64,000 nucleotides of DNA from Granulicella aggregans (GTDB taxonomy: Bacteria; Acidobacteriota; Terriglobia; Terriglobales; Acidobacteriaceae): assembly GCF_014203275.1 (NCBI RefSeq), contig NZ_JACHIP010000002.1, positions 620,001-684,000 on the forward strand, given 5' to 3'. The notes under the pieces are model-generated. The model was not told the origin of the DNA. It did not search any database and saw nothing but the letters and a program-made list of their open reading frames with translations. Of the stretch, positions 54,736 through 63,448 are shown one piece after another; the first letter of the stretch is position 1; each line of letters starts with the position of its first letter. Position numbers and translations under genes: made by a program.

Positions 54736-55499
54736 TAGGCGAACCTCCGCGTGACAAGACGTTCGAGCAGGTGCGCGATGCCGTAGCCGGTAAGCGCAAG
54801 ACCTGCAACCAATAGAACGGCAGCCCACATGAGCGGAATCTCAAAGTTCTGCATTGTGTTCAGGATGACGATGCCGAGGCCCGTGGGCGCACCGAACCAC
54901 TCGCCGACGATGGCACCGATCATCGCGGCAGTCATGGAAACCTTTACTCCGCCAAGGAACGAGGGCAGAGCGGAAGGGATCTCGAGATAGAACAGGCGCT
55001 TCACTTTGCCTGCGCCGAAGGTGGTCATCATCCTGCCGAGCCCGGTCGAAGCCGTGCGCAGGCCGGAGCTAACAGCGATGTAGATGAGAAAGGATACGGG
55101 GATGGTGGCGAGTAGCGAAGGGGTCAGTTCGCGACTGACCATCAGGATGAAGATGGGGCCAAGAGCCACGGCGGGAATAGCGTTAATGGTGACCGCAAGG
55201 CGATCGAGACCGGGGCGCAGCGGCCGCAGCAGATGTGCAACCATCGCGGTTACAATTCCGATCACGATTCCAATCAGCAACCCGGTGAGCGCGGACTTGC
55301 CTGTCGCCATCGCCGACCTGTAGAGCAGGGCAGCGAATCTCGGTTGTGCATAAACCTGCAACACTCTGCTGAGGGCCGGGACCGAGATGCCGAGCGCGCC
55401 TGAGCGCGCGAGAAGCTCCCACGCGGCAAGCAGGGCTAACTGCACGGCAACGATCAGCGAGATTTGGCCAACGCTCGTCTTTTCGCGTGGTCCTGTCAT
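54735..55499 (-). CDS. ABC transporter permease (first), nitrate/taurine type
   Basis: Integral membrane protein of 254 aa with six predicted helices and the EAA loop around ASTGLGRMMTTFGAGKVKRLF. The N-terminal helix is LIVAVQLALLAAWELLA. It shares the SsuC/ThiX fold. Its ATG overlaps the ATPase stop (ATGA) and its own stop overlaps the next gene, so both are translationally coupled. The distinct neighbour permease suggests this pair forms the channel for the binding lipoprotein further up the operon. Confidence 0.85.
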   Translation of the reverse strand: MTGPREKTSVGQISLIVAVQLALLAAWELLARSGALGISVPALSRVLQVYAQPRFAALLYRSAMATGKSALTGLLIGIVIGIVTAMVAHLLRPLRPGLDRLAVTINAIPAVALGPIFILMVSRELTPSLLATIPVSFLIYIAVSSGLRTASTGLGRMMTTFGAGKVKRLFYLEIPSALPSFLGGVKVSMTAAMIGAIVGEWFGAPTGLGIVILNTMQNFEIPLMWAAVLLVAGLALTGYGIAHLLERLVTRRFA

Positions 55500-56260
55500 C
55501 GGAGGGACGGCTCCAGCAGGACCGTAAGGTAATCGGTGAGCCTATGAAACTCTTCGGAGCGCATGAGCTCGACGGGTCGCGGGCGCGGGAATGGGACGTC
55601 GATGCTCTCGACGATTGTGCCGGGCCGGCCTCCGAGAACGATCACGCGGTCCGCGAGAAAGATCGCCTCTTCAACCGAGTGAGTGACCAGTAGTGTCGTT
55701 GGCCTGCGCTCCAGCCAGATGCGCTGCAGCTCAATGTTCATGCGCATCCGGGTGACAGCATCGAGTGCGCCAAAGGGTTCGTCGAGCAGGAGCAGCGCGG
55801 GATCGAGGCACAGTGATCTCGCGATGGCCGCGCGCTGCCTCATGCCGCCCGATAGCTGTGAGGGCCTCGCGTGCTCGAAGCCAACCAGGCCCACGAGTTC
55901 GATGAGGTGCTTAATGCGCGCCTTATCGACCGCGACGCCAGCGATCTTGTAGGGCAGGGCAAGATTGCTCTCGACGGAGAGCCACGGCAGCAAGGCATGA
56001 TCCTGAAACGCAATGCCGAGGCGATGCTGGTCGCGCAGAGCGGCCGGCGGTTCACCGTCGATCAAGATAGACCCGGCAGAGACGGCCTCGAGCGCTGCGA
56101 CGAGATGCAGCAGCGTGCTCTTGCCGCAGCCTGAGGGACCGATTAGCGCGACGAACTGGCCTTGCGCGACAGAGAGGTCGATGCCCTGGAGCGCAGTCAC
56201 CGAAGACTTGCGATTCAGAGCATACGATTTACTGACGTTGCTGATCTCGATGGCGGCCAT
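55496..56260 (-). CDS. ABC transporter ATP-binding protein (SsuB/TauB/ThiZ-like)
   Basis: ATPase of 254 aa that drives import. Walker A is GPSGCGKST (residues 41-49), the signature is LSGGMRQRAAIARSL and Walker B is LLLLDEPFGALD. The H-loop (TLLVTHSVEEAIFLADRV) is intact. The sequence is of the nitrate/sulfonate/taurine importer type. The start lies 3 nt after the stop of the aminohydrolase, and its stop overlaps the first permease. All residues for ATP hydrolysis are present, so the transporter should work. Confidence 0.92.
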   Translation of the reverse strand: MAAIEISNVSKSYALNRKSSVTALQGIDLSVAQGQFVALIGPSGCGKSTLLHLVAALEAVSAGSILIDGEPPAALRDQHRLGIAFQDHALLPWLSVESNLALPYKIAGVAVDKARIKHLIELVGLVGFEHARPSQLSGGMRQRAAIARSLCLDPALLLLDEPFGALDAVTRMRMNIELQRIWLERRPTTLLVTHSVEEAIFLADRVIVLGGRPGTIVESIDVPFPRPRPVELMRSEEFHRLTDYLTVLLEPSLR

Positions 56261-56263
56261 GGT

Positions 56264-57640
56264 TTATGCGATGGCCTTATCGTAACGCTCCATGATGTTC
56301 GCGTAACGCGATGCGACCTTCTGCTTCATCGCGGTGAGGTCGACGGTGAGCAGGATGCGGTCCTTCATCACGACGCGGCCATCGATGATGACGGTGCGAA
56401 CGTTGGGGCCGACGGTGCTTTCGGCGAGGGTGATGCGGGGATCGTGATTTGGGAACTGCGCAAAGCTATCGCACTCAACGAGGATGAGGTCGGCGAGCTT
56501 GCCTGCTTCGAGCGAACCGATCTTGTCCGGAAGGCGAGCGGCCTGCGAACCTCCACGCAGAGCGGCGGCGAGCATCTGCTCATGCGTGATGGGCGCTTCG
56601 ATGTGATAAGGCGCGCCTCCGACAGCCTGCTGGCCAACGGTCGCGGCATGGACGACCTCGAACATATCGAGGCTGCCGCGTGTGGCCGCGCCATCGTTGC
56701 CCAGCGCGACGCGGATACCGCGATGCAGCATCTCCAGCACACGCGGCGAACCCATGGTGTAGTTGTTGAACGAGCAATGGCAGGCGGAGACATCGCGCTT
56801 TTGGTAGAGATCGAGCTCTTTCAGGCTGAGCAGCACGGAATGGGCGGCGTGGATATTTTCATCGAGCGCGCCGATGCTCTCCATGTACTCCACCGGCCGC
56901 AGACCCCACTTGGCGACCGAATAGTCCACCTCGTAGGCGCCTTCGCCAAGATGCGTATGGATCGGCGTGTTGAGCTGCTTCGCCAGCTCGCTCATGCCCT
57001 GCGTGAGCGGGGTCGTGTTCACCATGATCTGCCGCAGTGCGAGCCACGCATTCACACGCGGATGATGCTGCCAGCGCTTGACGAGAGCTTCGTTCTGCTT
57101 GAGCGCCTCGTCGGTGGTGAAGCGTGAGCCAGCGGGAATGCTCTCGTCGCAGTCCATGGTGGAGAGCGCGATGCGGCCACGAATACCGATCTCGTCGGCG
57201 GCGCGTCCCATCTCATCGGGATGCGGGCCACCGGCTTCAAGAAAGCACGTCGTGCCACTTGAAATCATCGAGGCATACGCCGCGAGGCCACTGCAATAGA
57301 TGTCCTCAGGCTCAAGGCAGGCCTCGAAGGGGACGAGGTAGTTTGACCAGCCCGGTTCCTTCAACTGTCCTCTGCGCCTGATGGCCGCGAGCTTGCCATG
57401 CAGGAACTGTTGCGCCGTGTGCAGGTGCCCGTCGACGAATCCGGGCATGGCAATGAGGCCCGAAGCATCGAGCTTGTCTTTCGCGATGAAGCGTGACGTG
57501 GCTTCGCCGGCCGGACCGATCCAGACGATGCTGTTGCCAACGATGGCGATTGCGGCGTCTTTCACTTCGGTGCCAACTGCGTCGAACGCGACCACGTAGG
57601 CGCCATCAATCAAGAGGTCTATCTGCTGCGGCTGCTCCAC
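56264..57640 (-). CDS. Amidohydrolase, aminohydrolase/deaminase type (TRZ/ATZ)
   Basis: Metal-dependent hydrolase of 458 aa in the chlorohydrolase/SAH deaminase group. Metal ligands: H72-L-H74 in GFVDGHLHTAQQF, a His in PIHTHLGEGAYEVDY, a later His in AHSVLLS or ACHCSFNN, and Asp in LGNDGAATRGS. In this group HLGE and SFNN mark deamination of purine, pterin or triazine rings; examples are 8-oxoguanine and isoxanthopterin deaminases. The position between the ABC ATPase and the binding protein suggests it deaminates or hydrolyses the imported compound in the cytoplasm. The substrate is unknown. Length is normal and there is no signal peptide. Confidence 0.85.
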   Translation of the reverse strand: MEQPQQIDLLIDGAYVVAFDAVGTEVKDAAIAIVGNSIVWIGPAGEATSRFIAKDKLDASGLIAMPGFVDGHLHTAQQFLHGKLAAIRRRGQLKEPGWSNYLVPFEACLEPEDIYCSGLAAYASMISSGTTCFLEAGGPHPDEMGRAADEIGIRGRIALSTMDCDESIPAGSRFTTDEALKQNEALVKRWQHHPRVNAWLALRQIMVNTTPLTQGMSELAKQLNTPIHTHLGEGAYEVDYSVAKWGLRPVEYMESIGALDENIHAAHSVLLSLKELDLYQKRDVSACHCSFNNYTMGSPRVLEMLHRGIRVALGNDGAATRGSLDMFEVVHAATVGQQAVGGAPYHIEAPITHEQMLAAALRGGSQAARLPDKIGSLEAGKLADLILVECDSFAQFPNHDPRITLAESTVGPNVRTVIIDGRVVMKDRILLTVDLTAMKQKVASRYANIMERYDKAIA

Positions 57641-57648
57641 ACCATCTC

Positions 57649-58671
57649 CTATATTCCGAGGCTTTGGTAAGCCTCTTCAAGCAAGCTCATATCCATGATC
57701 CGCGATGGATCGGGCAGATTCTTGCGGCCAGTGACCAGCGCCGCGCCGTACATGTTCTTTTGCAGATCCTCGTCCGAGATCCAATAAGGGCCGCGCGAAC
57801 CCGGCGTTTGATAGAGCGGCAACTGCAGCTTGTTGGTGCGCAGTTCGTGGTCGTAGCTCATGCCGAGGTCAGCGCCGTAGCGATCGACGGTGAGGTTTGC
57901 GGCGTACGCGGGATCCTTGTCGTTGTCCATCTTGCCGCGCAGACGTGCCTTCAGGAAACCGACAATCTCTTTGCGACGGCGCGTGATCGTGTCGCGCTGG
58001 GCGAAGAGCAGAGTTGAAGGAACCTTGTAGCCGAGCTGATCGAGACGCGTCACGAAGAAGTCTGAACCAAGTTTCATGCCCATGTTCTCGAAGACGATGG
58101 GCTGATTCGTGATGAAGCAGTAGTAGGCGTCGCCAGCGCCGTTCAACAGAGCCTCGGGCGAAAAGCCCACAGGGACCAGTTGATAATCCGGCGCGAAGTG
58201 GTTCAGTTTGAAGGTGCATTCAATGGTGGTGCGCTCGCTCGGGCCCTGCACCAGGAAGCGCGATCCGGGCAGGTCCGCAGGCTTGAGGATCGGCCGTTTC
58301 GGCAACGACATCAGGCCGCCGGGATGTACGGGGAAGATGGAGCCAATGATGACGAAGTCGTTGCCGCGAAGGATGGCGTCGAGCAGCGGTAGCCACTCGG
58401 CATCGCCCATGTGGGCGAGACCTGCGGCGACTTCGATCACAGGCTGCGGAGCGTTGGGGCCGCCGGGCCAGATCTTCAGCGGGCAGTGCTCCTGCTTGAA
58501 GTAGCCGCGCGCCTCCGCGACGAAGAGGTCGGCGTACTCGACGTTTGGAACCCAGCCGAGTGCGACGATGAGGTCTTTACTGGCGACCGACCTGCAGCCT
58601 GAGAGCCACGGAGCTGCTGAAGCTGTGGCCACGCCACTGCCGATGAATCGACGTCGACTCCATCTTTGCAC
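57649..58671 (-). CDS. NMT1/ThiY-like substrate-binding lipoprotein
   Basis: ABC-importer binding protein of about 340 aa. The start GTG at 58671 is chosen because the longer TTG-started frame (58689) has no SD. It carries a combined Tat-like (SRRRFIGS) and lipoprotein signal, with Cys in WLSGC as the likely lipidated residue. The mature sequence VALGWVPNVEYADLFVAEARG is typical of the ThiY/NMT1 family that binds pyrimidine precursors and similar heterocycles. The open pocket residues cannot be read off. The gene is in the operon 8 nt before the aminohydrolase. The start choice affects only the signal region. Confidence 0.82.
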   Translation of the reverse strand: MQRWSRRRFIGSGVATASAAPWLSGCRSVASKDLIVALGWVPNVEYADLFVAEARGYFKQEHCPLKIWPGGPNAPQPVIEVAAGLAHMGDAEWLPLLDAILRGNDFVIIGSIFPVHPGGLMSLPKRPILKPADLPGSRFLVQGPSERTTIECTFKLNHFAPDYQLVPVGFSPEALLNGAGDAYYCFITNQPIVFENMGMKLGSDFFVTRLDQLGYKVPSTLLFAQRDTITRRRKEIVGFLKARLRGKMDNDKDPAYAANLTVDRYGADLGMSYDHELRTNKLQLPLYQTPGSRGPYWISDEDLQKNMYGAALVTGRKNLPDPSRIMDMSLLEEAYQSLGI

Positions 58672-58702
58672 TCGAAACCTATGCTCCAAAATTTTGCAAC
58701 TG

Positions 58703-60082
58703 CTAGGCCAGAATATCGCGAATGACGCGGCCGGAGACGTCGGTGAGACGATAGTCGCGTCCGGCGTGGCGATAGGTCAGCTTCTTGTGGTCCATACCCA
58801 ACTGATTCAGGATGGTCGCCTGGAAGTCGTGGATGTCGCACTCGTTCTTCGCGACCTTGTAGCCGTAGTCGTCAGACTCGCCGTAGGTGATGCCGCCCTT
58901 GATGCCGGCGCCCGCGAGCCACGAGGAGTACACCGAGGACTGGTGCGTGCGGCCGGCTTCGTTGGGAGCGCTGTCGCCGGGAGCACGGCCAAACTCAGTG
59001 GTCCAGACCACCAGCGTGTCTTCGAGCATGCCGCGCGACTTCAAATCTTGAAGCAGGCCGGCGATGGCTTTGTCGACCTTCTTCGCGGAAGTCGCGTGCA
59101 TCTTGATGTCGAGATGCGCGTCCCAGTTTGTGTACTTGTCGGAGCCGGTGTCGATGAGTTCGACGAAGCGAACGCCGCGTTCCGCAAGGCGGCGAGCCAT
59201 CAGGCACTGCCAGCCGAAGCCCTTCTTCGTGTCGCGCGTGATGCCGTACATGGCGAGGGTCGCGTCGCTCTCCTTGGTGATGTCGAAGACGTCGGGAGCT
59301 TCCTTCTGCATGCCGTACGCGGTCTCGAAGGTCTTGATGCGTGCGGCGAGCGTCTTGTCGGCATCGTGCTCGGCGAGATTGCGGCGATTGAAGAATTCGA
59401 TGAGACCTAGGTCGAGGTCCTGCACTTCGAGCGACGCCTTACGCGTCATGTTCGGGATCGCCTCCTGCCCGGGCACGACGCGAATCCCCTGATGGCACGC
59501 GGGTAGAAACGAAGAGTCCCAGCAGGTTGCGCCGCCGTAGGGCACCTCGGGAGCGAGCACCATGTAGGACGGCAACTCCTTATCGAAGGTGCCGAGGCCA
59601 TAGCTGACCCACGAGCCGATGCTCGGGCGCGCCTCGACGGCGGAGCCGCCGTGAATCTGCATGACCGCCTGCGAATGATTGGGAATGTCGCACTTCATAG
59701 AGCGGATGACGCAGATGTCGTCCATCATTGCGCCGACGTTGGGGAAGAGTTCGCTGACCTCGGTGTCGCACTTGGCGTAGCGGCTAAACTTGTACTTCGA
59801 GGCGTGGAGGAACTCGCCGTTGTACTCCTTGCCGTGGTCGCGCGTGAGCAGCGGCTTGGGATCGAAGGTGTCGACGTGCGAGACGCCGCCGCTCATGTAG
59901 AGGAAGATGACGCGCTTCGCCTTCGCGGGGAACATGGGTGACTTGGGCGCGAGCGGGTCGGCAGACTGTGCGGGCGTGGGCGTCTCGCCGAGCATCTCGT
60001 GCATCATTCCGGGGAGGAGCATGGAGGCGCTGGCCAGCGATTGGATGAAGCGTCTGCGTGTCTGGCTTGGGTTCTGCGACAT
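58703..60082 (-). CDS. DUF1501 domain protein with Tat signal
   Basis: Protein of 459 aa, exported by Tat (QTRRRFIQSL at residues 7-16). It belongs to DUF1501, a sulfatase/alkaline-phosphatase-fold family abundant in Planctomycetes. Recognisable blocks are KRVIFLYMSGGVSHVDTFDPKP, HGGSAVEARPSIGSWVSYGLG and LEDTLVVWTTEFGR. The catalytic nucleophile of true sulfatases is not evident, so activity is unproven. It pairs with the DUF1549/DUF1553 protein upstream, 21 nt away, the standard arrangement for this couple. What is unusual is the coupling to an ABC importer and a deaminase. Confidence 0.9.
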   Translation of the reverse strand: MSQNPSQTRRRFIQSLASASMLLPGMMHEMLGETPTPAQSADPLAPKSPMFPAKAKRVIFLYMSGGVSHVDTFDPKPLLTRDHGKEYNGEFLHASKYKFSRYAKCDTEVSELFPNVGAMMDDICVIRSMKCDIPNHSQAVMQIHGGSAVEARPSIGSWVSYGLGTFDKELPSYMVLAPEVPYGGATCWDSSFLPACHQGIRVVPGQEAIPNMTRKASLEVQDLDLGLIEFFNRRNLAEHDADKTLAARIKTFETAYGMQKEAPDVFDITKESDATLAMYGITRDTKKGFGWQCLMARRLAERGVRFVELIDTGSDKYTNWDAHLDIKMHATSAKKVDKAIAGLLQDLKSRGMLEDTLVVWTTEFGRAPGDSAPNEAGRTHQSSVYSSWLAGAGIKGGITYGESDDYGYKVAKNECDIHDFQATILNQLGMDHKKLTYRHAGRDYRLTDVSGRVIRDILA

Positions 60083-60103
60083 GGGGATGACCTCTGGTGT
60101 TGC

Positions 60104-62929
60104 CTACTCGACGAACATGAACTCGTTGGTGGAGAACATGGCCTGGATGAAGTTGGAGACAGCCTTCTTGTGAGCGTCGTCGGGCGCGTCCGAGCGCGAG
60201 ATGTAGAGAGCGGTAGCGCGCTTTAGGAACTCTTCCGAGCGATCGAGTTCTACCTTCTGCGCGGGCCTGCCATAGATGGTCACGAAGGCTTCTTCGATGA
60301 TCTTCGAATCAGGCACCTTTGCCTCGGTCCATTGCGTGGCGAGGTTGTCAGAGCAGCGCTTGGGGAAGCTGGCATTCAAAAAGTAAAGCGCCTGCAGCGG
60401 GGTGAGGCTGCTGGTTCGCTGCTCGGTGCTGGCGTTCGCGTCCGCACCGTCGAAGAGCGTCAGGTACGGGTGCTTCACGCTGCGCTGCACCATCATGTAG
60501 ACCGTGCGGTGGTCGTTCTCGTACCTGGTCACGTCAGGCGCGAAGGGGTTCTGTTCCTCCCAGTTCCACTGCGACTGTGGCGGGAAGGGATGGGGTTTGG
60601 CGGGTGTGAGATCGAGCAGCTTCGCGTCGGCCAGCATCGAGTCGCGAATCTCTTCGGCATCGAGACGGACACGCGAGTGCCGCCAGATCAGAGCGTTATC
60701 GGGATCGACCTCGTCGTTGGCCGCAGAGTCCGCGGTTGAGAGGCGGTAGGCATGTGAGAGCAGAATCTCGCGCTGAATCGTCTTGATCGACCAGCCCTTG
60801 GCGATGAACTCCGTTGCCAGATAATCGAGCAACGCCTGGTTATTGGGCGGGACTCCACGTGTGCCGAAGTTGTTCGGCGTAGGAACGATGCCGCGGCCGA
60901 AGTGTCCCTGCCATAGGCGATTGACGAGGACGCGCGCCGTAAGCGGATTGTCTTTGCTGGCGATCCAGTCCGCGAGTTGCAATCTTCCGCTGCCCTTGGT
61001 GCCGGCGGGCAGAGGGCCGCCGCCCAGCACCTGCAGAAATCCGCGCGGGACCTCTTCACCAAGATTCGTGGGATCGCCGTGAACTTGGATCTGTGCCTGT
61101 CGCACCGGGCCTTCGGTGACGGCGTAGGCGTTCTCCGGGAAGACAGGTGCGTGCGAATAAAGATTCATGCGGCGCGCTTCGAGCTGCGGCAGAATGTCGT
61201 CGTAGGTACCGGGTAGAGCGAAGACCGCATTGATCGCGCCGGCGATGGGCTTCAACTGCGCGTTGAAGTCCTTGATGTCCTGGCGGTCCGCGGACTTGGG
61301 GTCGCGATAGACGAAGCCGATCTGACGGCGTGAGACGTCGTCGCCGGGATCGGGGAACTTCGTGCTCTCGAGGATGCCGTAGATCGCGTAGTAGTCCGAT
61401 GTTGGGACGGGATCGAACTTGTGGTCGTGGCAGCGAGCACAGGCGACCGTCATGCCCATGAAGGCATAACCGATGTTATCGACGGCATCGTTCAGGTATG
61501 CGCCATCGTAGCGGGAGGCGTTCGCGAGATAGCCCGTGGCAACGACGTTCGACCAGTGCTGCGGCTCGCTGTCTGAAGACAGCAGGTCGCCGGCGATCTG
61601 CTCCTTGATGAAGCGGTCGTAGGGCTTGTCCTCGTTAAAGGACTGGATGACATAGTCGCGATACTTCGAGGCCTGTGCGATGGGATAGTCGCCGCCGCCG
61701 CCGGAGGTGTCGGCGTAGCGGACGACATCAAGCCAGATGCGGCCCCAGCGTTCGCCGTAGGCCTTCGAGGCGAGCAGGCGGTCGACGAGGTTTTCGTAGG
61801 CGAGGGGCGAGTGGTCTGAGATGAAGGCAGAGACTTCAGCTGGGGAAGGTGGCAGGCCGGTGAGGTCGTAGGTGACGCGGCGGATCAGCGTGTGTTTGTC
61901 GGCGTCGGCGATAGGCTTCAGGTGCTTCTCGTCGAGCTTCGCGAGGACAAAACGGTCGATGTCGTTTTTTGCCCATGCGCTCCTAACATCAGGAACGGCG
62001 GGCGTGACGGGCGCCCTGAACGACCAGAAGTCGCGCTGCGCGGCGGAGACGGTCTTGATCGCTGGCGAAGCCGATCCCTTCGGCCAAGGCAGACCGTCGG
62101 CGATCCAGCGATCGATCGCGGCGACCTCGTCGGGCTTGAGTGCCTTGCGCGGCGGCATCTGCAGCTTCGGGTCGCTGTAGTGGACGGCGGTCGATAGTGT
62201 GCTCTGCTCGGGGTGGCCGGGGACGACGATATCGCCACTCTTGCCTCCGGCGAGCACGCCTTCACGCGAGTCGAGCCGCAGGCCGGCCTTCGCCGCGCTG
62301 GCGTGGCAGCTATAGCAGTTGTTCACCAGCACCGGGCGAACCTTGGTCTCGAAGAACTGTTCCTGCTCGGCGGACATCAGCGGAGAGGCTGCCGCCTGGG
62401 GTGCGCCTCCCAGCGCAACCGGTACTGCTTTCACAGCGGCAGCAGGAGCAGGCGCGCTTGCAACCGGCACCGGAGCGGCGGGGGTGGGGTTGTCTTTCAA
62501 ATCTCCCGGCAGCGGCTCCGCGCTCTCGGCGATCCACTTGTCGATGGTTGCGATGTCCTCCGCGGAGAGCTTGCCCTTGGGCGGCATCTGCATATCGGGA
62601 TCTTCGTAGTGGATGGTCTTCGTCAGCAGGCTCTTCTCGGGCTTGCCGAAGGCGACGATGGCGCCGTCCTCGCCACCCTTCATCACATCGGCGAGGGAGT
62701 CGAGGCGAAGCTGTCCACTGTGGCCGCCCAGAACGTGGCAGCCGGCACAGTTGCGGTCGATGATCGGCTTTACGTTCTGCTGGAAGCTGTCTTCTGTCGA
62801 AGGCTTTGTGGTCTGGGCCATTGCGTCAACAGATGCTGCCGCGAAGACGAGCGCGAGCGACGCCGCTGCCATGCCCGCGCTCTTACGCCACGGCATTTGA
62901 ACTTCGCGTAGTCGTCGACCTAAATACAT
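60104..62929 (-). CDS. Planctomycete-type cytochrome, DUF1549/DUF1553 protein
   Basis: Exported protein of 941 aa from ATG 62929, preceded by AAGGA. The open frame continues to 63004 without support. The signal region is SAGMAAASLALVFAAASVDAMAQ. Two PSCyt1 heme modules follow: CAGCH (residues 61-65) and CYSCH (205-209), linked by a Pro/Ala-rich spacer. DUF1549 (from about 300, DRFVLAKLDEKHLKPIADAD) and DUF1553 (from about 630, NPLTARVLVNRLWQGHFGRGI) make up the rest. It heads the seven-gene operon. The family is thought to act in periplasmic oxidation or polysaccharide breakdown, but no member's reaction is firmly known to me. Confidence 0.9.
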   Translation of the reverse strand: MYLGRRLREVQMPWRKSAGMAAASLALVFAAASVDAMAQTTKPSTEDSFQQNVKPIIDRNCAGCHVLGGHSGQLRLDSLADVMKGGEDGAIVAFGKPEKSLLTKTIHYEDPDMQMPPKGKLSAEDIATIDKWIAESAEPLPGDLKDNPTPAAPVPVASAPAPAAAVKAVPVALGGAPQAAASPLMSAEQEQFFETKVRPVLVNNCYSCHASAAKAGLRLDSREGVLAGGKSGDIVVPGHPEQSTLSTAVHYSDPKLQMPPRKALKPDEVAAIDRWIADGLPWPKGSASPAIKTVSAAQRDFWSFRAPVTPAVPDVRSAWAKNDIDRFVLAKLDEKHLKPIADADKHTLIRRVTYDLTGLPPSPAEVSAFISDHSPLAYENLVDRLLASKAYGERWGRIWLDVVRYADTSGGGGDYPIAQASKYRDYVIQSFNEDKPYDRFIKEQIAGDLLSSDSEPQHWSNVVATGYLANASRYDGAYLNDAVDNIGYAFMGMTVACARCHDHKFDPVPTSDYYAIYGILESTKFPDPGDDVSRRQIGFVYRDPKSADRQDIKDFNAQLKPIAGAINAVFALPGTYDDILPQLEARRMNLYSHAPVFPENAYAVTEGPVRQAQIQVHGDPTNLGEEVPRGFLQVLGGGPLPAGTKGSGRLQLADWIASKDNPLTARVLVNRLWQGHFGRGIVPTPNNFGTRGVPPNNQALLDYLATEFIAKGWSIKTIQREILLSHAYRLSTADSAANDEVDPDNALIWRHSRVRLDAEEIRDSMLADAKLLDLTPAKPHPFPPQSQWNWEEQNPFAPDVTRYENDHRTVYMMVQRSVKHPYLTLFDGADANASTEQRTSSLTPLQALYFLNASFPKRCSDNLATQWTEAKVPDSKIIEEAFVTIYGRPAQKVELDRSEEFLKRATALYISRSDAPDDAHKKAVSNFIQAMFSTNEFMFVE

Positions 62930-63448
62930 GAACACATCCTTCTGCGACTGGTGGCTGAATGGCGCACTACGCGGTCGCCGATGTTGCACGGGGAGGATGA
63001 ACAAAGCTCCAGGGCGAGGGGCACTTCCGCCGTTAGATCATCAGAGAAATTGGTGGGAGTTGTGAAGCGTACCGACGCGCGTCGAGGCACAATCGATGGA
63101 TTCGCTCTAGTGATAATGACAACAAACTTTACCCTGTGAAGTCCAATCAATTGTCACGATGGGTCCATTCGCGGAAGTGATTACAGCTCGTACTTTTGAT
63201 CGCCTCGTACGAAGTTCGCGAGGAGTCAGATTGTTGTCGTTATCACATTGCGAAGCACCTTCGCGTTCGGTTTCAGCACTGGAACCTAATTAGGTACGCG
63301 ATATCCACTGTTTTCACCGTTACGCAACGCGAATCCCCTTGATTGACGCGGTCTTCCCATCGATACTCAGGCTTGTAGGGAAGCTGAATTGCGATTCACA
63401 GAACACATCAGACACGCGGGCGAGAGACGGGCAGGACGAGACCACAAC
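62930..63448. other. Divergent intergenic region
   Basis: 519 bp between the DUF1553 operon and the HTH/TPR gene. It must carry both promoters. I see no RNA gene and no long palindrome, and only unsupported open frames. Confidence 0.5.

Noticed and set aside
56162..57127. 321-codon open frame on the plus strand
   Set aside because: Antisense to the aminohydrolase, which has intact metal-binding motifs.
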